This document shows positions 36,750-45,855 of a stretch of 64,000 nucleotides of DNA, one piece after another; position 1 is the first letter of the stretch; the number at the start of each line of letters is the position of its first letter. A program made the position numbers and the translations under genes. Origin of the DNA: Pseudomonas putida (GTDB lineage Bacteria; Pseudomonadota; Gammaproteobacteria; Pseudomonadales; Pseudomonadaceae); NCBI GenBank assembly GCA_041071465.1, contig CP163498.1, forward strand, positions 5,164,001 to 5,228,000, read 5' to 3'. Below the pieces are notes generated by a model, which was not told the origin of the DNA, ran no database searches, and saw only the letters and a program-made list of their open reading frames with translations.

Positions 36750-37826
36750 ATGAGCCAGTTTCACAGCCTGACCATCAAGCAAGTGCGCAACGAGACCCGT
36801 GATGCGGTGTCGATCGCCTTCGATATACCCGAGCACCTGCAGGACCAATTCCGCTTCACCCAGGGGCAGTACCTGGTCATGCGTACCCAGCTGGATAACG
36901 AAGAAGTCCGCCGCTCCTACTCCATCTGCAGCGCGGTGCAGGACGGCGAGCTGCGTGTGGCCGTCAAACGTGTGCCAGGCGGGCGTTTTTCGGCGTTTGC
37001 AAACGAAGTGCTCAAGGCCGGCCAGCAGCTGGAAGTGATGCCGCCATCGGGCAGCTTCTTCGTGCCGCTGGACCCGACTCGCCAGGGCAATTACCTGGGA
37101 GTGGCGGCCGGCAGTGGCATTACGCCGATTCTGTCGATCATTGCCACGACCCTGGCCAGCGAGCCGAACAGCCGCTTCACCTTGCTGTATGGCAACCGTT
37201 CCAGCTCGGGCGCGCTGTTTCGCGACAAGCTCGAAGACCTGAAAAACACCTACCTCGACCGCCTGAACCTGATTTTCGTGTTCAGCCGCGAACAACAGGA
37301 CGTTGACCTGTACAACGGCCGCATCGACGCCGACAAGTGCGGCCAGCTGTTCTCGCGCTGGCTGGACGTGCCCGGCCTGGACGCCGCATTCATCTGCGGC
37401 CCGCAGGCAATGACCGAAACGGTGCGTGACAGCTTGCAAGCCAACGGCCTGGAAAAACAGCGTATCCATTTCGAGCTGTTCGCCGCTGCCGGCAACGAAG
37501 CCCGACGCGAGGCCCGCGAAGCTGCGCGCCAGGTGGACGCGGCGCTCAGCCATATCACCGTGATCAGCGACGGCCGCGCGCTGACCTTCGACCTGCCGCG
37601 CAACACCCAGAACGTGCTGGACGCCGGCAACGCCATCGGCGCCGAGCTGCCCTACTCGTGCAAGGCCGGCGTGTGCTCCACCTGCAAGTGCCGAGTGATC
37701 GAGGGCGAAGTGGAAATGGACAGCAACCATGCCCTTGAAGACTACGAAGTGGCGGCCGGGTACGTGCTGTCGTGCCAGACCTACCCGGTGAGCGACAAGG
37801 TGGTGCTCGATTTCGACCAGCTTTGA
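36750..37826 (+). CDS. paaE: Phenylacetyl-CoA epoxidase reductase PaaE
   Basis: A 358-residue NADPH:FAD:2Fe-2S reductase. FAD-binding RRSYSICSA and the nucleotide site GVAAGSGITPILSI are followed by a plant-type ferredoxin domain with Cys ligands in SCKAGVCSTCKC and a fourth Cys in VLSCQTYP. It passes electrons from NADPH to the PaaA diiron centre. ATG 36750 has GGAG six bases upstream. Last gene of the epoxidase operon; a REP pair follows. Confidence 0.94.
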   Translation: MSQFHSLTIKQVRNETRDAVSIAFDIPEHLQDQFRFTQGQYLVMRTQLDNEEVRRSYSICSAVQDGELRVAVKRVPGGRFSAFANEVLKAGQQLEVMPPSGSFFVPLDPTRQGNYLGVAAGSGITPILSIIATTLASEPNSRFTLLYGNRSSSGALFRDKLEDLKNTYLDRLNLIFVFSREQQDVDLYNGRIDADKCGQLFSRWLDVPGLDAAFICGPQAMTETVRDSLQANGLEKQRIHFELFAAAGNEARREAREAARQVDAALSHITVISDGRALTFDLPRNTQNVLDAGNAIGAELPYSCKAGVCSTCKCRVIEGEVEMDSNHALEDYEVAAGYVLSCQTYPVSDKVVLDFDQL

Positions 37827-37840
37827 CACCGCGTCGCCTG

Positions 37841-37868
37841 TTTCGCGGGCGCGCCCGCTCCCACAGGG
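37841..37868. repeat. REP element, left member of inverted pair
   Basis: TTCGCGGGCGCGCCCGCTCC and the following CACAGG form the inverse of the repeat at 37899-37929. Such head-to-head REP pairs are typical 3' elements in P. putida. Confidence 0.8.
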
Positions 37869-37898
37869 ATCGCACAAAGGCGAAGAGCAACGCCTTAC

Positions 37899-37929
37899 CT
37901 GTGGGAGCGGGCAAGCCCGCGAAGAGGCC
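37899..37929. repeat. REP element, right member of inverted pair
   Basis: CTGTGGGAGCGGGCAAGCCC followed by GCGAAGAGGCC is the common P. putida REP form. It pairs with the inverse copy at 37841, 30 bases away, and could fold into a long hairpin that stabilises or ends the paaE message. Confidence 0.85.
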
Positions 37930-37995
37930 ATCAGCAACACCGCAACACCCGCGTGACCTCAACAAAACAATTACAACACCCAGAGATCGCAACCC

Positions 37996-38304
37996 ATGAC
38001 ACCCGAACGCATAGAAAGCATCGCCAACCACCCCGACTTCCAGCACCTGGTGCGGCGCAAGCGCCGTCTCAATGGCAGCCTGACCCTGGCCATGCTGGTG
38101 ATCTACTACGGCTTCGTCCTGCTGGTGGCGTTCTCGCCCAGCACATTGGGCCAGTCCCTCAGCGGCGGCGTGACCACTGTCGGCATGCTGGTGGGCGTGC
38201 TGATGGTGCTGCTGTCCTTCGCCCTTACCGGCATCTATGTGCACCGCGCCAACAACGTGCTCGACCCGCTCAACGACAAGGTCAAGCAGGAGTGCGCACA
38301 ATGA
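37996..38304 (+). CDS. DUF485 membrane protein (YjcH type) of the phenylacetate uptake system
   Basis: A 102-residue inner-membrane protein with two hydrophobic segments ([20 protein letters not shown] and [20 protein letters not shown]) flanked by basic residues. DUF485 proteins are nearly always encoded just before a sodium:solute symporter, as yjcH before actP in E. coli, and are thought to be accessory subunits. Its stop overlaps the symporter ATG by four bases. An A/C-rich stretch (AACAAAACAATTACAACA) lies upstream. Confidence 0.88.
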   Translation: MTPERIESIANHPDFQHLVRRKRRLNGSLTLAMLVIYYGFVLLVAFSPSTLGQSLSGGVTTVGMLVGVLMVLLSFALTGIYVHRANNVLDPLNDKVKQECAQ

Positions 38305-39862
38305 ACTGGACCGCCATTTCGATGTTCATGGTGTTCGTCTGCTTCACGCTGATGGTCACCCGCTGGGCTGCCATGCGCACCCGCTCAGCCAGCGACTTCT
38401 ACACCGCTGGCGGGGGCTGACCGGTATGCAGAACGGCCTGGCGATCGCCGGTGACATGATCAGCGCCGCGTCGTTCCTGGGTATTTCCGCGATGATGTTC
38501 ATGAACGGCTACGACGGCCTGCTGTATGCCCTGGGCGTACTGGCCGGTTGGCCGATCATCCTGTTCCTGATTGCAGAGCGCCTGCGCAACCTGGGCAAGT
38601 ACACTTTCGCCGACGTGGTCAGCTACCGCCTGGCGCAAACCCCGGTGCGCCTGACCTCGGCCTTTGGCACCCTGGTGGTGGCGTTGATGTACCTGGTGGC
38701 GCAGATGGTCGGCGCCGGCAAGCTGATCGAGCTGCTGTTCGGCATCAGCTACCTGTACGCCGTGATGCTGGTCGGTGTGCTGATGGTCGCCTATGTCACC
38801 TTCGGCGGCATGCTTGCCACCACCTGGGTGCAGATCATCAAGGCCGTAATGCTGCTGTCGGGCACCAGCTTCATGGCCTTCATGGTGCTCAAGCACTTTG
38901 GTTTCAGCACCGAAGCGATGTTTGCCAGCGCCGTGGCCGTGCATGCCAAGGGCCAGGCGATCATGGCCCCGGGCGGCTTGCTGTCAAACCCAGTGGACGC
39001 GATTTCTCTCGGTTTAGGCATGATGTTCGGCACCGCCGGCCTGCCGCATATTCTGATGCGCTTCTTCACCGTCAGTGATGCCAAGGAAGCACGCAAGAGC
39101 GTGTTCTACGCCACTGGCTTCATCGGTTACTTCTACCTGCTGCTGATCATTGTCGGCTTTGGCGCCATCGTGATGGTTGGCACCGAGCCGTCCTACCGCG
39201 ATGCCACCGGCGCCATCATCGGCGGCGGCAACATGGTCGCCGTGCACTTGGCCCAGGCCGTGGGTGGCAACCTGTTCCTCGGCTTCATCTCTGCCGTGGC
39301 TTTCGCCACCATCCTGGCCGTGGTCGCCGGCCTGGCGCTGTCCGGGGCATCGGCGGTCTCCCACGATCTGTATGCCTGCGTGATGCGCAAAGGCAAGGCG
39401 ACCGAGCAAGAGGAAATGCGCGTGTCGCGTGTTGCCACGCTGGTCATCGGCCTGCTTGCGGTGATCCTCGGCCTGATGTTCGAGTCGCAGAACATCGCCT
39501 TCCTCTCCGGCCTGGTGCTGGCGGTAGCCGCCTCGGTCAACTTCCCGGTGCTGCTGCTCTCGATGTTCTGGAAAGGCCTGACCACCCGCGGCGCGGTGTG
39601 CGGCAGCATGGCCGGCCTGGTCTCGGCGGTGCTGTTGGTCGTGCTGGGCCCAGCAGTGTGGGTCAACGTGTTGCACAACGAGACGGCGCTGTTCCCCTAC
39701 AGCAACCCGGCACTGTTCTCCATGAGCCTGGCCTTCCTCAGTGCCTGGGTGTTCTCGGTTACCGACAGCTCCGAACGTGCCGTCGAGGAACGTGGCCGCT
39801 ACCTGGGCCAGTTCATCCGCTCCATGACCGGCATCGGCGCTGCCGGCGCCAGCAAGCACTGA
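38301..39862 (+). pseudogene. phaJ: Sodium:solute symporter for phenylacetate (PhaJ/ActP type), single-base break
   Basis: The gene starts at ATG 38301 ([20 protein letters not shown]), but the frame stops after TAGGG at 38418-38420. The protein resumes one frame over as [20 protein letters not shown] and runs to 39862. Adding one G to the GGGGG run at 38412-38416 gives TAGGGLTGMQ and a 520-residue symporter with about 13 membrane segments, the normal length. The rest is intact, including the family motif region [11 protein letters not shown]. In P. putida this permease imports phenylacetate. The break is either a real mutation, which would abolish import by this route, or an error in a G run. 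Confidence 0.85.
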
Positions 39863-39880
39863 TTTCAAGGACGAACAACC

Positions 39881-41134
39881 ATGTCGGGTAAAACAACAAC
39901 AATGAACCGCACGCACTTCATGTCAGCCGCCTGGCTGGCCACCCTCGCCCTGCCAATGCCGGCGCTGGCGGACTTCATCGGCGACAGCCATGCACGCCTG
40001 GAGCTGCGCAACCACTACATCAACCGCGACTTCCGCCAAAGCAATGCGCCCCAGGCCAAGGCCGAGGAATGGGGCCAGGGCTTCACCGCCAAGCTGGAGT
40101 CGGGCTTCACCGAAGGCCCCGTCGGCTTTGGCGTCGACGCCATGGGCCAGTTGGGCATCAAGCTCGACTCCAGCCGGGACCGTCGCAACACCGGCCTGTT
40201 GCCCTTCGGCCCGAACAGCCATGAACCCGTCGACGACTACAGTGAGTTGGGCCTGACCGGCAAGGTGCGGGTGTCCAAAAGCACCTTGCGCCTGGGCACC
40301 TTGCAGCCGATTCTGCCGGTGGTGGTGTACAACGACACCCGACTGCTGGCATCCACCTTCCAGGGTGGCCTGCTGACCAGCCAGGACCTCGAAGGCCTTA
40401 CTTTCAATGGCGGCCGCCTGACCAAGGCCAACCTGCGCGATTCCTCGGGCCGCGATGACATCGGCTACGGCGCCGCGACCAGCGACCACCTGGACTTTGG
40501 TGGTGGTAGCTACGCCATCACCCCGCAAACCAGCGTCAGCTACTACTACGCCAAGCTTGAGGACATCTATCGCCAGCAGTTCGTCGGCCTGATCGATACC
40601 CGCCCATTGAGTGAAGGGGTGAGCCTGCGCAGCGACCTGCGCTATTTCGACAGCCGCAATGATGGCGCCGAGCGTGCCGGCAACATCGATAACCGCAACT
40701 TCAACGCCATGTTCACCCTGGGTGTACGGGCGCACAAGTTCACCGCCACCTGGCAGCAGATGTCCGGTGACAGCGCCTTCCCGTTCGTCAACGGTGGCGA
40801 CCCGTTCACCGTCAACCTGGTCACCTACAACACCTTCACCCGGGCCGGGCTGGACTCGTGGCAAGTGCGCTACGACTACGATTTCGTTGCCATGGGTATC
40901 CCTGGCCTGAGCTTCATGTCCCGTTACACCGACGGCCGTCATGCGCAAACCGCCACCGTCAGCAATGGCCGCGAGCGCGAGCGCGATACCGACATCACCT
41001 ATGTCATCCAGAGCGGCCCGTTCAAAGACGTCAGCCTGCGCTGGCGCAACGTCACCTTCCGCTCCGGCAATGGCCTGACCAACGCCGTGGACGAGAACCG
41101 CCTGATCATCGGTTACACCCTGGCGCTGTGGTAA
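39881..41134 (+). CDS. phaK: OprD-family outer-membrane porin of the phenylacetate cluster
   Basis: A 417-residue precursor. The signal peptide ends at PMPALA-DFIGD near residue 30. The mature protein is a beta-barrel of the OprD/OccK type with alternating aromatic strands and ends in a Trp (YTLALW), the usual C-terminal aromatic. It would let phenylacetate cross the outer membrane. AAGGA lies nine bases before ATG 39881; an ATG at 39902 lacks a ribosome site. AACAACAACAA at 39892-39902, inside the first codons, is a candidate Crc/Hfq site. Confidence 0.88.
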   Translation: MSGKTTTMNRTHFMSAAWLATLALPMPALADFIGDSHARLELRNHYINRDFRQSNAPQAKAEEWGQGFTAKLESGFTEGPVGFGVDAMGQLGIKLDSSRDRRNTGLLPFGPNSHEPVDDYSELGLTGKVRVSKSTLRLGTLQPILPVVVYNDTRLLASTFQGGLLTSQDLEGLTFNGGRLTKANLRDSSGRDDIGYGAATSDHLDFGGGSYAITPQTSVSYYYAKLEDIYRQQFVGLIDTRPLSEGVSLRSDLRYFDSRNDGAERAGNIDNRNFNAMFTLGVRAHKFTATWQQMSGDSAFPFVNGGDPFTVNLVTYNTFTRAGLDSWQVRYDYDFVAMGIPGLSFMSRYTDGRHAQTATVSNGRERERDTDITYVIQSGPFKDVSLRWRNVTFRSGNGLTNAVDENRLIIGYTLALW

Positions 41135-41172
41135 CAGCGCCCCCCTCACATTTGAACAGCATGGAGAACAGC

Positions 41173-43227
41173 ATGTCTGCCGCCCCTACTCTGCAAAGTT
41201 TCATCGCCGGCCGTTGGCTCGGCCAGCACGGCGCCCAGGCCCTGCGCAGCGCCCTTGACGGCCACGTGCTGGCCTACAGCCATGAAGAGCGCCCGGACTT
41301 CGCCGAAGCTGTGGATTACGCGCGAGCGCGGGGGCTGGCCTCGCTGATGGGCATGGACTTCCAGCAGCGCGCCCAACGCCTCAAAGCCCTGGCCCTGTAT
41401 TTGGCCGAACGCAAGGAGCAGCTCTACGCGCTGTCCCACCACAGCGGTGCAACCCGTGCCGACAGCTGGATCGACATCGAAGGCGGCAACGCCACGCTGT
41501 TTTCCTATGCCGGCATCGGCAGCCGCGAGCTTCCATCAGGCAACCTGGTGCACGAAGGCCCAGCCATCCCGTTGGGCAAGCAAGGCCACTTTGCCGGCAG
41601 CCATATTCTGGTGCCGCGTGCAGGCGTTGCGGTGCACATCAACGCGTTCAACTTCCCCATCTGGGGCATGCTGGAAAAATTCGCCCCGACCTTCCTGGCC
41701 GGCATGCCATGTATCGTCAAGCCAGCGACCTCGACCAGTTACCTGACCGAAGCCGTGGTGCGCCTGATGAATGCCTCCGGCCTGCTGCCCGAAGGCAGTC
41801 TGCAACTGGTGATCGGCAGTACCGGCGACCTGCTCGACCGCCTGCAAGGCCAGGACGTGGTGACCTTCACCGGTTCCGCCGACACGGCCGCCAAATTGCG
41901 TGTCACGCCGAACCTTGTACGCAATTCGGTACCGTTCACGGCTGAAGCCGACTCGCTGAACTGCGCCATTCTTGGCCCGGACGTAACCCCGGACAGCGAA
42001 GAGTTCGACCTTTACATCAAGGAGGTGGTGCGTGAAATGACCACCAAGGCCGGGCAGAAATGCACCGCCATCCGCCGCGCCATCGTGCCGGCCAAGCATT
42101 TGGACGCGGTCGCCACGCGCCTACGCGAGCGGTTGAGCAAAGTCGTGATCGGTGACCCGTCGGTGGAAGGCGTGCGCATGGGCGCCCTGGCCTCCCACGA
42201 TCAGCAGCACGACGTGGCCGAGCGCGTGCGCAGCTTGCTGCAAAGCTGTGACCAATTGTTCGGCGCCAGCGACGGCTTTGCCCCGCGTGGCGAGGGCGTG
42301 GCCGAGGGCGCCTTCTTCGCCCCGACTCTGCTGCAAGCCCGCGACCCGCATGCCGAAGGTGGCGCCCACGATATCGAAGCGTTCGGCCCGGTCAGCACGC
42401 TAATGGCCTATGACGACCTCGACGAGGCCTTGGCGCTGGCGGCGCGTGGCAAAGGCAGCCTGGTGGCGACCCTGGTTACCGCCGACCGCAGCGTGGCTGC
42501 CAAGGCAATCCCGGCGGCGGCTGCCTGGCATGGCCGCCTGCTGGTGCTCGACAGCGAGGCCGCCAAGGAATCCACCGGCCACGGCTCGCCACTGCCGCAG
42601 CTCAAGCACGGCGGCCCGGGCCGGGCCGGTGGTGGTGAAGAGCTGGGTGGCCTGCGGGCCGTCAAGCACTACCTGCAGCGCGCCGCCATACAAGGTTCGC
42701 CGAGCATGCTCACGGCGGTCACCGGCGAATACGTGCGTGGTGGTGAAGTGATCGAAACCGAAGTGCACCCGTTCCGCCGCTACTTCGAGCAACTGCGCAT
42801 CGGCGAGTCGCTGCTCACCCATCGGCGCACTGTGACGGAAGCTGACCTGGTCAATTTCGGCTGCCTGTCGGGCGACCATTTCTACATGCACTTCGACGAA
42901 ATCGCCGCGAAGGAATCGCAGTTCGGTAAACGCATTGCCCACGGCTACTTCGTGCTGTCGGCGGCGGCCGGGTTGTTCGTGTCGCCCGGTGCCGGGCCGG
43001 TGCTGGCCAACTATGGGCTGGATACCTTGCGCTTCATCAACCCGGTGGGCATTGGCGATACCATCCAGGCGCGCCTGACCTGCAAGCGCAAGATCGACCA
43101 AGGCAAGACCAGCCCGCTGGGGCAGCCGCAGGGTGTGGTGGCGTGGGATGTCGAGGTGACCAACCAGCTGGGTGAGCTGGTGGCCAGCTATGACATCCTG
43201 ACATTGGTGCTGAAAAAGCCACAATGA
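41173..43227 (+). CDS. paaZ: Oxepin-CoA hydrolase / 3-oxo-5,6-dehydrosuberyl-CoA semialdehyde dehydrogenase PaaZ
   Basis: A 684-residue fusion enzyme. The N-terminal aldehyde dehydrogenase domain (about 1-520) has Glu258 and the nucleophile Cys297 (GQKCTAIRR). The C-terminal MaoC-type hot-dog hydratase has Asp568 and His573 (SGDHFYMHFDE). The hydratase opens the oxepin ring and the dehydrogenase oxidises the aldehyde at once, preventing formation of a toxic cyclic product. All key residues are present. ATG 41173 has GGAG six bases upstream. Often called paaN or phaL in older P. putida work. Last gene of the cluster. Confidence 0.94.
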   Translation: MSAAPTLQSFIAGRWLGQHGAQALRSALDGHVLAYSHEERPDFAEAVDYARARGLASLMGMDFQQRAQRLKALALYLAERKEQLYALSHHSGATRADSWIDIEGGNATLFSYAGIGSRELPSGNLVHEGPAIPLGKQGHFAGSHILVPRAGVAVHINAFNFPIWGMLEKFAPTFLAGMPCIVKPATSTSYLTEAVVRLMNASGLLPEGSLQLVIGSTGDLLDRLQGQDVVTFTGSADTAAKLRVTPNLVRNSVPFTAEADSLNCAILGPDVTPDSEEFDLYIKEVVREMTTKAGQKCTAIRRAIVPAKHLDAVATRLRERLSKVVIGDPSVEGVRMGALASHDQQHDVAERVRSLLQSCDQLFGASDGFAPRGEGVAEGAFFAPTLLQARDPHAEGGAHDIEAFGPVSTLMAYDDLDEALALAARGKGSLVATLVTADRSVAAKAIPAAAAWHGRLLVLDSEAAKESTGHGSPLPQLKHGGPGRAGGGEELGGLRAVKHYLQRAAIQGSPSMLTAVTGEYVRGGEVIETEVHPFRRYFEQLRIGESLLTHRRTVTEADLVNFGCLSGDHFYMHFDEIAAKESQFGKRIAHGYFVLSAAAGLFVSPGAGPVLANYGLDTLRFINPVGIGDTIQARLTCKRKIDQGKTSPLGQPQGVVAWDVEVTNQLGELVASYDILTLVLKKPQ

Positions 43228-43239
43228 CCCGTTGAAGCT

Positions 43240-43276
43240 ATTGGCCTCTTCGCGAGTCAGCCGCGCAGAGGCCAAT
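43240..43276. terminator. Hairpin between converging paaZ and DUF6555-like gene
   Basis: ATTGGCCTCT and AGAGGCCAAT form a ten-pair stem around 17 bases. The half GGCCTCTTCGCG is the tail of the P. putida REP sequence, so this terminator seems derived from a REP element. There is no T tract. Confidence 0.5.
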
Positions 43277-43545
43277 TACCCTGTCGCCGCCGGGTCTCCC
43301 GCCGATTGGTTTGGCTTGCTTCCCGAAACCCGCCAGCTCACGGCGGTAATCCCATAGCGTTCGGCCATGGGCCGGCTGACCTTTTTGATCTTTTCGCGAC
43401 CAAACTTGGGAATGATGCCGATGCCCGCATCGCAACTTGCCCAATGCCAGGCTTCGGCATTGTCCAGCCGCTCCAGACGAATGATGAAACTGCGCGGCTG
43501 GCCATGCAGTTGGTAATCGATGATGTACAGCTGTGGGCCTGGCAT
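43276..43545 (-). CDS. Small hypothetical protein, DUF6555-like
   Basis: An 89-residue protein (MPGPQLYIIDYQLHGQPRSF, then IIRLERLDNAEAWHWASCDA). It resembles the DUF6555 group, small Pseudomonas proteins of unknown role beginning with a YxLHGxPxxF strand. AGGAGG is eight bases before ATG 43545; an upstream ATG at 43635 would add 30 unrelated residues. Soluble, basic C-terminus. Confidence 0.65.
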   Translation of the reverse strand: MPGPQLYIIDYQLHGQPRSFIIRLERLDNAEAWHWASCDAGIGIIPKFGREKIKKVSRPMAERYGITAVSWRVSGSKPNQSAGDPAATG

Positions 43546-43651
43546 CGCTGGGGCCTCCTCTTCTCCATGGATGACACCCTGATTGATCAGGCCATGGCCA
43601 GAAAATTCAAAATTTCGGCGAACAATTGGCATCATCTGCGAGCGCTGTCAC

Positions 43652-43861
43652 TCATTGGCTACGGCTCCCGCCGTGGCTGTTCTGCCCACCCTTGCGGCCT
43701 GCTTCCGAAGCCCGTTGGCGATCGTTGGCGAAGTTACCGCCAGAGGCCTTGCCGCCCTTTTGGCCAGCGCGCGAAGCCCGTTCCCGGTCATTGGCGAAGT
43801 TGCCTGGGTTGGTTTCCTTGGTGCCGCCGCGCTGGCGGGTTCGCTCTTGGTCTTGCGCCAT
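43652..43861 (-). CDS. KGG-repeat stress-induced protein
   Basis: A 69-residue hydrophilic protein with two copies of the KGG repeat (NPGNFANDRERASRAGQKGG and GGNFANDRQRASEAGRKGG). These low-complexity proteins (E. coli YciG-like) accumulate in stationary phase and general stress and are probably intrinsically disordered. AAGGAG lies eight bases before the ATG. A paralogue lies at 55914-56096. Confidence 0.85.
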   Translation of the reverse strand: MAQDQERTRQRGGTKETNPGNFANDRERASRAGQKGGKASGGNFANDRQRASEAGRKGGQNSHGGSRSQ

Positions 43862-43980
43862 GTCGTTTCTCCTTGCGATGGGTCGCTGGTCGCATGAATC
43901 TTTGCCATGCCTAGCTTCCGAGCCTCTGAATGATGAGTCTGCTCAATGGTTTTGCCGGCAGCTGACCAATGGCACGAAAC

Positions 43981-44532
43981 TCAGGCATGCACACTCCACT
44001 GAACGGCCTCCACCCCGATCGGCATTTCGTCAATGGCATCAATCAGCCCGTTCTCCATCGCCTCGCGTGGCCCTAGAATCCGCGGATAGGCCATCAGGTA
44101 GCGTGGCACATCCAGCACCTCGGCTGCCCCCTCGGTCCGCTCGGTGACGATCTGCGCATAGAGCCGCAGATCGTAATCCAGGCTCATCGCATACTCGGCC
44201 ATCCGTGAATGGTCCACCGAACCATGCAAAGTCCAGTGAAACGGATGGAACAGGAACTTGCTGAAACTGCACGCCGTGCGCCGTTCTCCGGCCAGGAACA
44301 GGATATTGCCCATGGATTCCACGGTGCCCAGGTTGTGGGTATGCACCTCCACTGGCAACGCCCGCAGAAAATTGTACAAAGTGAACCCATAGCTGCATTC
44401 ACCGCCCATGGTGGCGATGTTCAGTTGCAACACCTCGGCCCCCTGCTGCAACGCCCGCGAACAGGTACTGATCAGGTTGCCACAGGTCGAGGAATTGATC
44501 GGCCCGGTGAAGTGAATGATATGTCTGGCCAT
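43981..44532 (-). CDS. ClpP-like serine protease, non-canonical
   Basis: A 183-residue ClpP-fold protein. The oxyanion GG lies in NIATMGGECSYGF, the candidate nucleophile Ser in GTVESMGNILFLAG and the His in FLFHPFHW. It is shorter than housekeeping ClpP and lacks its leader and hydrophobic ClpX/ClpA docking groove features, so it is probably a separate, accessory family member. ATG 44532 follows GGAGG. It is 22 bases from the upstream iron permease family gene and likely cotranscribed. Substrates unknown. Confidence 0.75.
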   Translation of the reverse strand: MARHIIHFTGPINSSTCGNLISTCSRALQQGAEVLQLNIATMGGECSYGFTLYNFLRALPVEVHTHNLGTVESMGNILFLAGERRTACSFSKFLFHPFHWTLHGSVDHSRMAEYAMSLDYDLRLYAQIVTERTEGAAEVLDVPRYLMAYPRILGPREAMENGLIDAIDEMPIGVEAVQWSVHA

Positions 44533-44554
44533 GCTTGCCTCCAGGGTTGGCAGC

Positions 44555-44929
44555 TCATTCCTTGGTGTTCTGCGCATCGTTGCCCTGCCCGGCCATCTGT
44601 CGGTACTGCTTGCGCAGGGCGTGCAGCTCGGCGGGGTCCATATCCTCCAGGTCCAGCAGCGCCTTGTGTGCCCGGCGCGTGGTGCGCAGCAGTTCGTCGA
44701 TCTTGATGTGCAGTTCGTCGTTGTCGCGGTTCTGGGTGTTCTGGATCAGGAACACCATCAGGAAGGTGATGATGGTGGTCGAGGTGTTGATCACCAGTTG
44801 CCAGGTGTCATTGAAGTGAAACAGCGGCCCGGTCACTGCCCAGGTCAAGATCAGCAGGCAGGCGATGCCAAAGCTCAGCGGGCGTCCGGCCCAATTGGCC
44901 AGCCAGTGGGCGAAGCGGTCGAATTTCAT
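44555..44929 (-). CDS. Low-affinity iron permease family protein
   Basis: A 124-residue inner-membrane protein. Two hydrophobic segments (PLSFGIACLLILTWAVTGPL and LVINTSTTIITFLMVFLIQN) are followed by QNTQNRD and an amphipathic charged helix, the signature of the bacterial Fet4-like family. The name comes from distant yeast homologues; transport has not been shown for the short bacterial forms. First gene of a two-gene unit with the ClpP-like protein. Confidence 0.85.
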   Translation of the reverse strand: MKFDRFAHWLANWAGRPLSFGIACLLILTWAVTGPLFHFNDTWQLVINTSTTIITFLMVFLIQNTQNRDNDELHIKIDELLRTTRRAHKALLDLEDMDPAELHALRKQYRQMAGQGNDAQNTKE

Positions 44930-45081
44930 GCTGGCACCCTTCCACGAAGCGGATAACCGGTGGAAACGTCAGCCGCTCTAAAGTTCAACCCGACATCAGC
45001 ACTTCCCATTGGTCACGTGCGCTGAACCCAGCGGGGGCTCCACCAGTCGCACATTCAGAGCAACTGAATGGAAGGCGCCTT

Positions 45082-45855
45082 GTGGACAAGACCCTGCCCG
45101 CCCCAAACCGTAGCATCGACACAGTCACCACGGTGCGCCGGCTCAATGTGCTGACGCTTAACGTGCACAAGGGCTTCACCTTCTTCAACCGGCGCTTCAT
45201 CCTGCCCGAGTTGCGCGAGGCGGTGCGCGCCACCGGCGCTGACCTGGTGTTCTTGCAGGAAGTGCACGGCAGCCACCAGCAACATGCCCAGCGCCATGCG
45301 GCCTGGCCAGAAACGCCGCAATACGAGTTTCTCGCCGACAGCATGTGGCCGCAGTTCGCCTATGGGCGCAATGCCGTGTACCCGCATGGCGACCACGGCA
45401 ACGCGTTGCTGTCGAAATTCCCCATCAGCCACTTCAACAACCTGGATGTTTCAGTGCAGGGCAACGAACAGCGCGGCTTGCTGCATTGCCAGCTGGAAGT
45501 GCCGGGCCATGATCAGGTGCATGCGGTGTGCGTACACCTGGGCCTGCGTGAGGCCCACCGGCAGCGCCAGGTCACGCTGATGCTGGACCTGTTGGCCAGC
45601 CTGCCGCCCCGAGCGCCGGTGATCGTCGCCGGCGATTTCAACGATTGGCGGCTTAAGGCCGACGCCGTGCTCTGCGAGCACCTGATAGAGGCCTTCGGCA
45701 AGCCGGCGCGCAGTTTCCCCGCGCGCCTGCCGTTGTTACGCCTGGACCGCATCTACTTGCGCAACGCCGTGCCCGGTGCTGCCCAGGTGCTGTCGAAATA
45801 CCCGTGGTCGCACCTCTCCGACCACGTCCCACTGGCTGCGGAGATCAACCTGTGA
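45082..45855 (+). CDS. ybhP: Endonuclease/exonuclease/phosphatase family protein (YbhP-like)
   Basis: A 257-residue metal-dependent phosphoesterase fold: LNVLTLNVHKGF, VFLQEVHG, VCVHLGL, VIVAGDFNDW and the terminal SDHVPLAAEI supply the Asn, Glu, Asp and His metal site. In E. coli ybhP precedes clsB and ybhN, exactly as here, hinting at a membrane-lipid role, but its substrate is not settled. Start is GTG 45082 with GGAAGG upstream. It overlaps the next gene by four bases. Confidence 0.82.
   Translation: MDKTLPAPNRSIDTVTTVRRLNVLTLNVHKGFTFFNRRFILPELREAVRATGADLVFLQEVHGSHQQHAQRHAAWPETPQYEFLADSMWPQFAYGRNAVYPHGDHGNALLSKFPISHFNNLDVSVQGNEQRGLLHCQLEVPGHDQVHAVCVHLGLREAHRQRQVTLMLDLLASLPPRAPVIVAGDFNDWRLKADAVLCEHLIEAFGKPARSFPARLPLLRLDRIYLRNAVPGAAQVLSKYPWSHLSDHVPLAAEINL

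Noticed and set aside
36330..37940. A 536-codon frame on the minus strand opposite paaD-paaE
   Set aside because: It is antisense to well-identified genes, lacks a ribosome site and any domain, and is the usual by-product of high-GC codon bias. Many similar long antisense frames in 26-63 kb were dismissed for the same reason.
40858..41172. N-terminal extension of paaZ by 105 residues
   Set aside because: It overlaps the porin gene out of frame; the enzyme begins at MSAAPTLQSF with a good ribosome site at 41173.
43648..43908. An 86-codon minus-strand frame overlapping the KGG protein gene
   Set aside because: It is the same DNA in a shifted frame; only the 43652-43861 frame shows the KGG repeats and has AAGGAG upstream.
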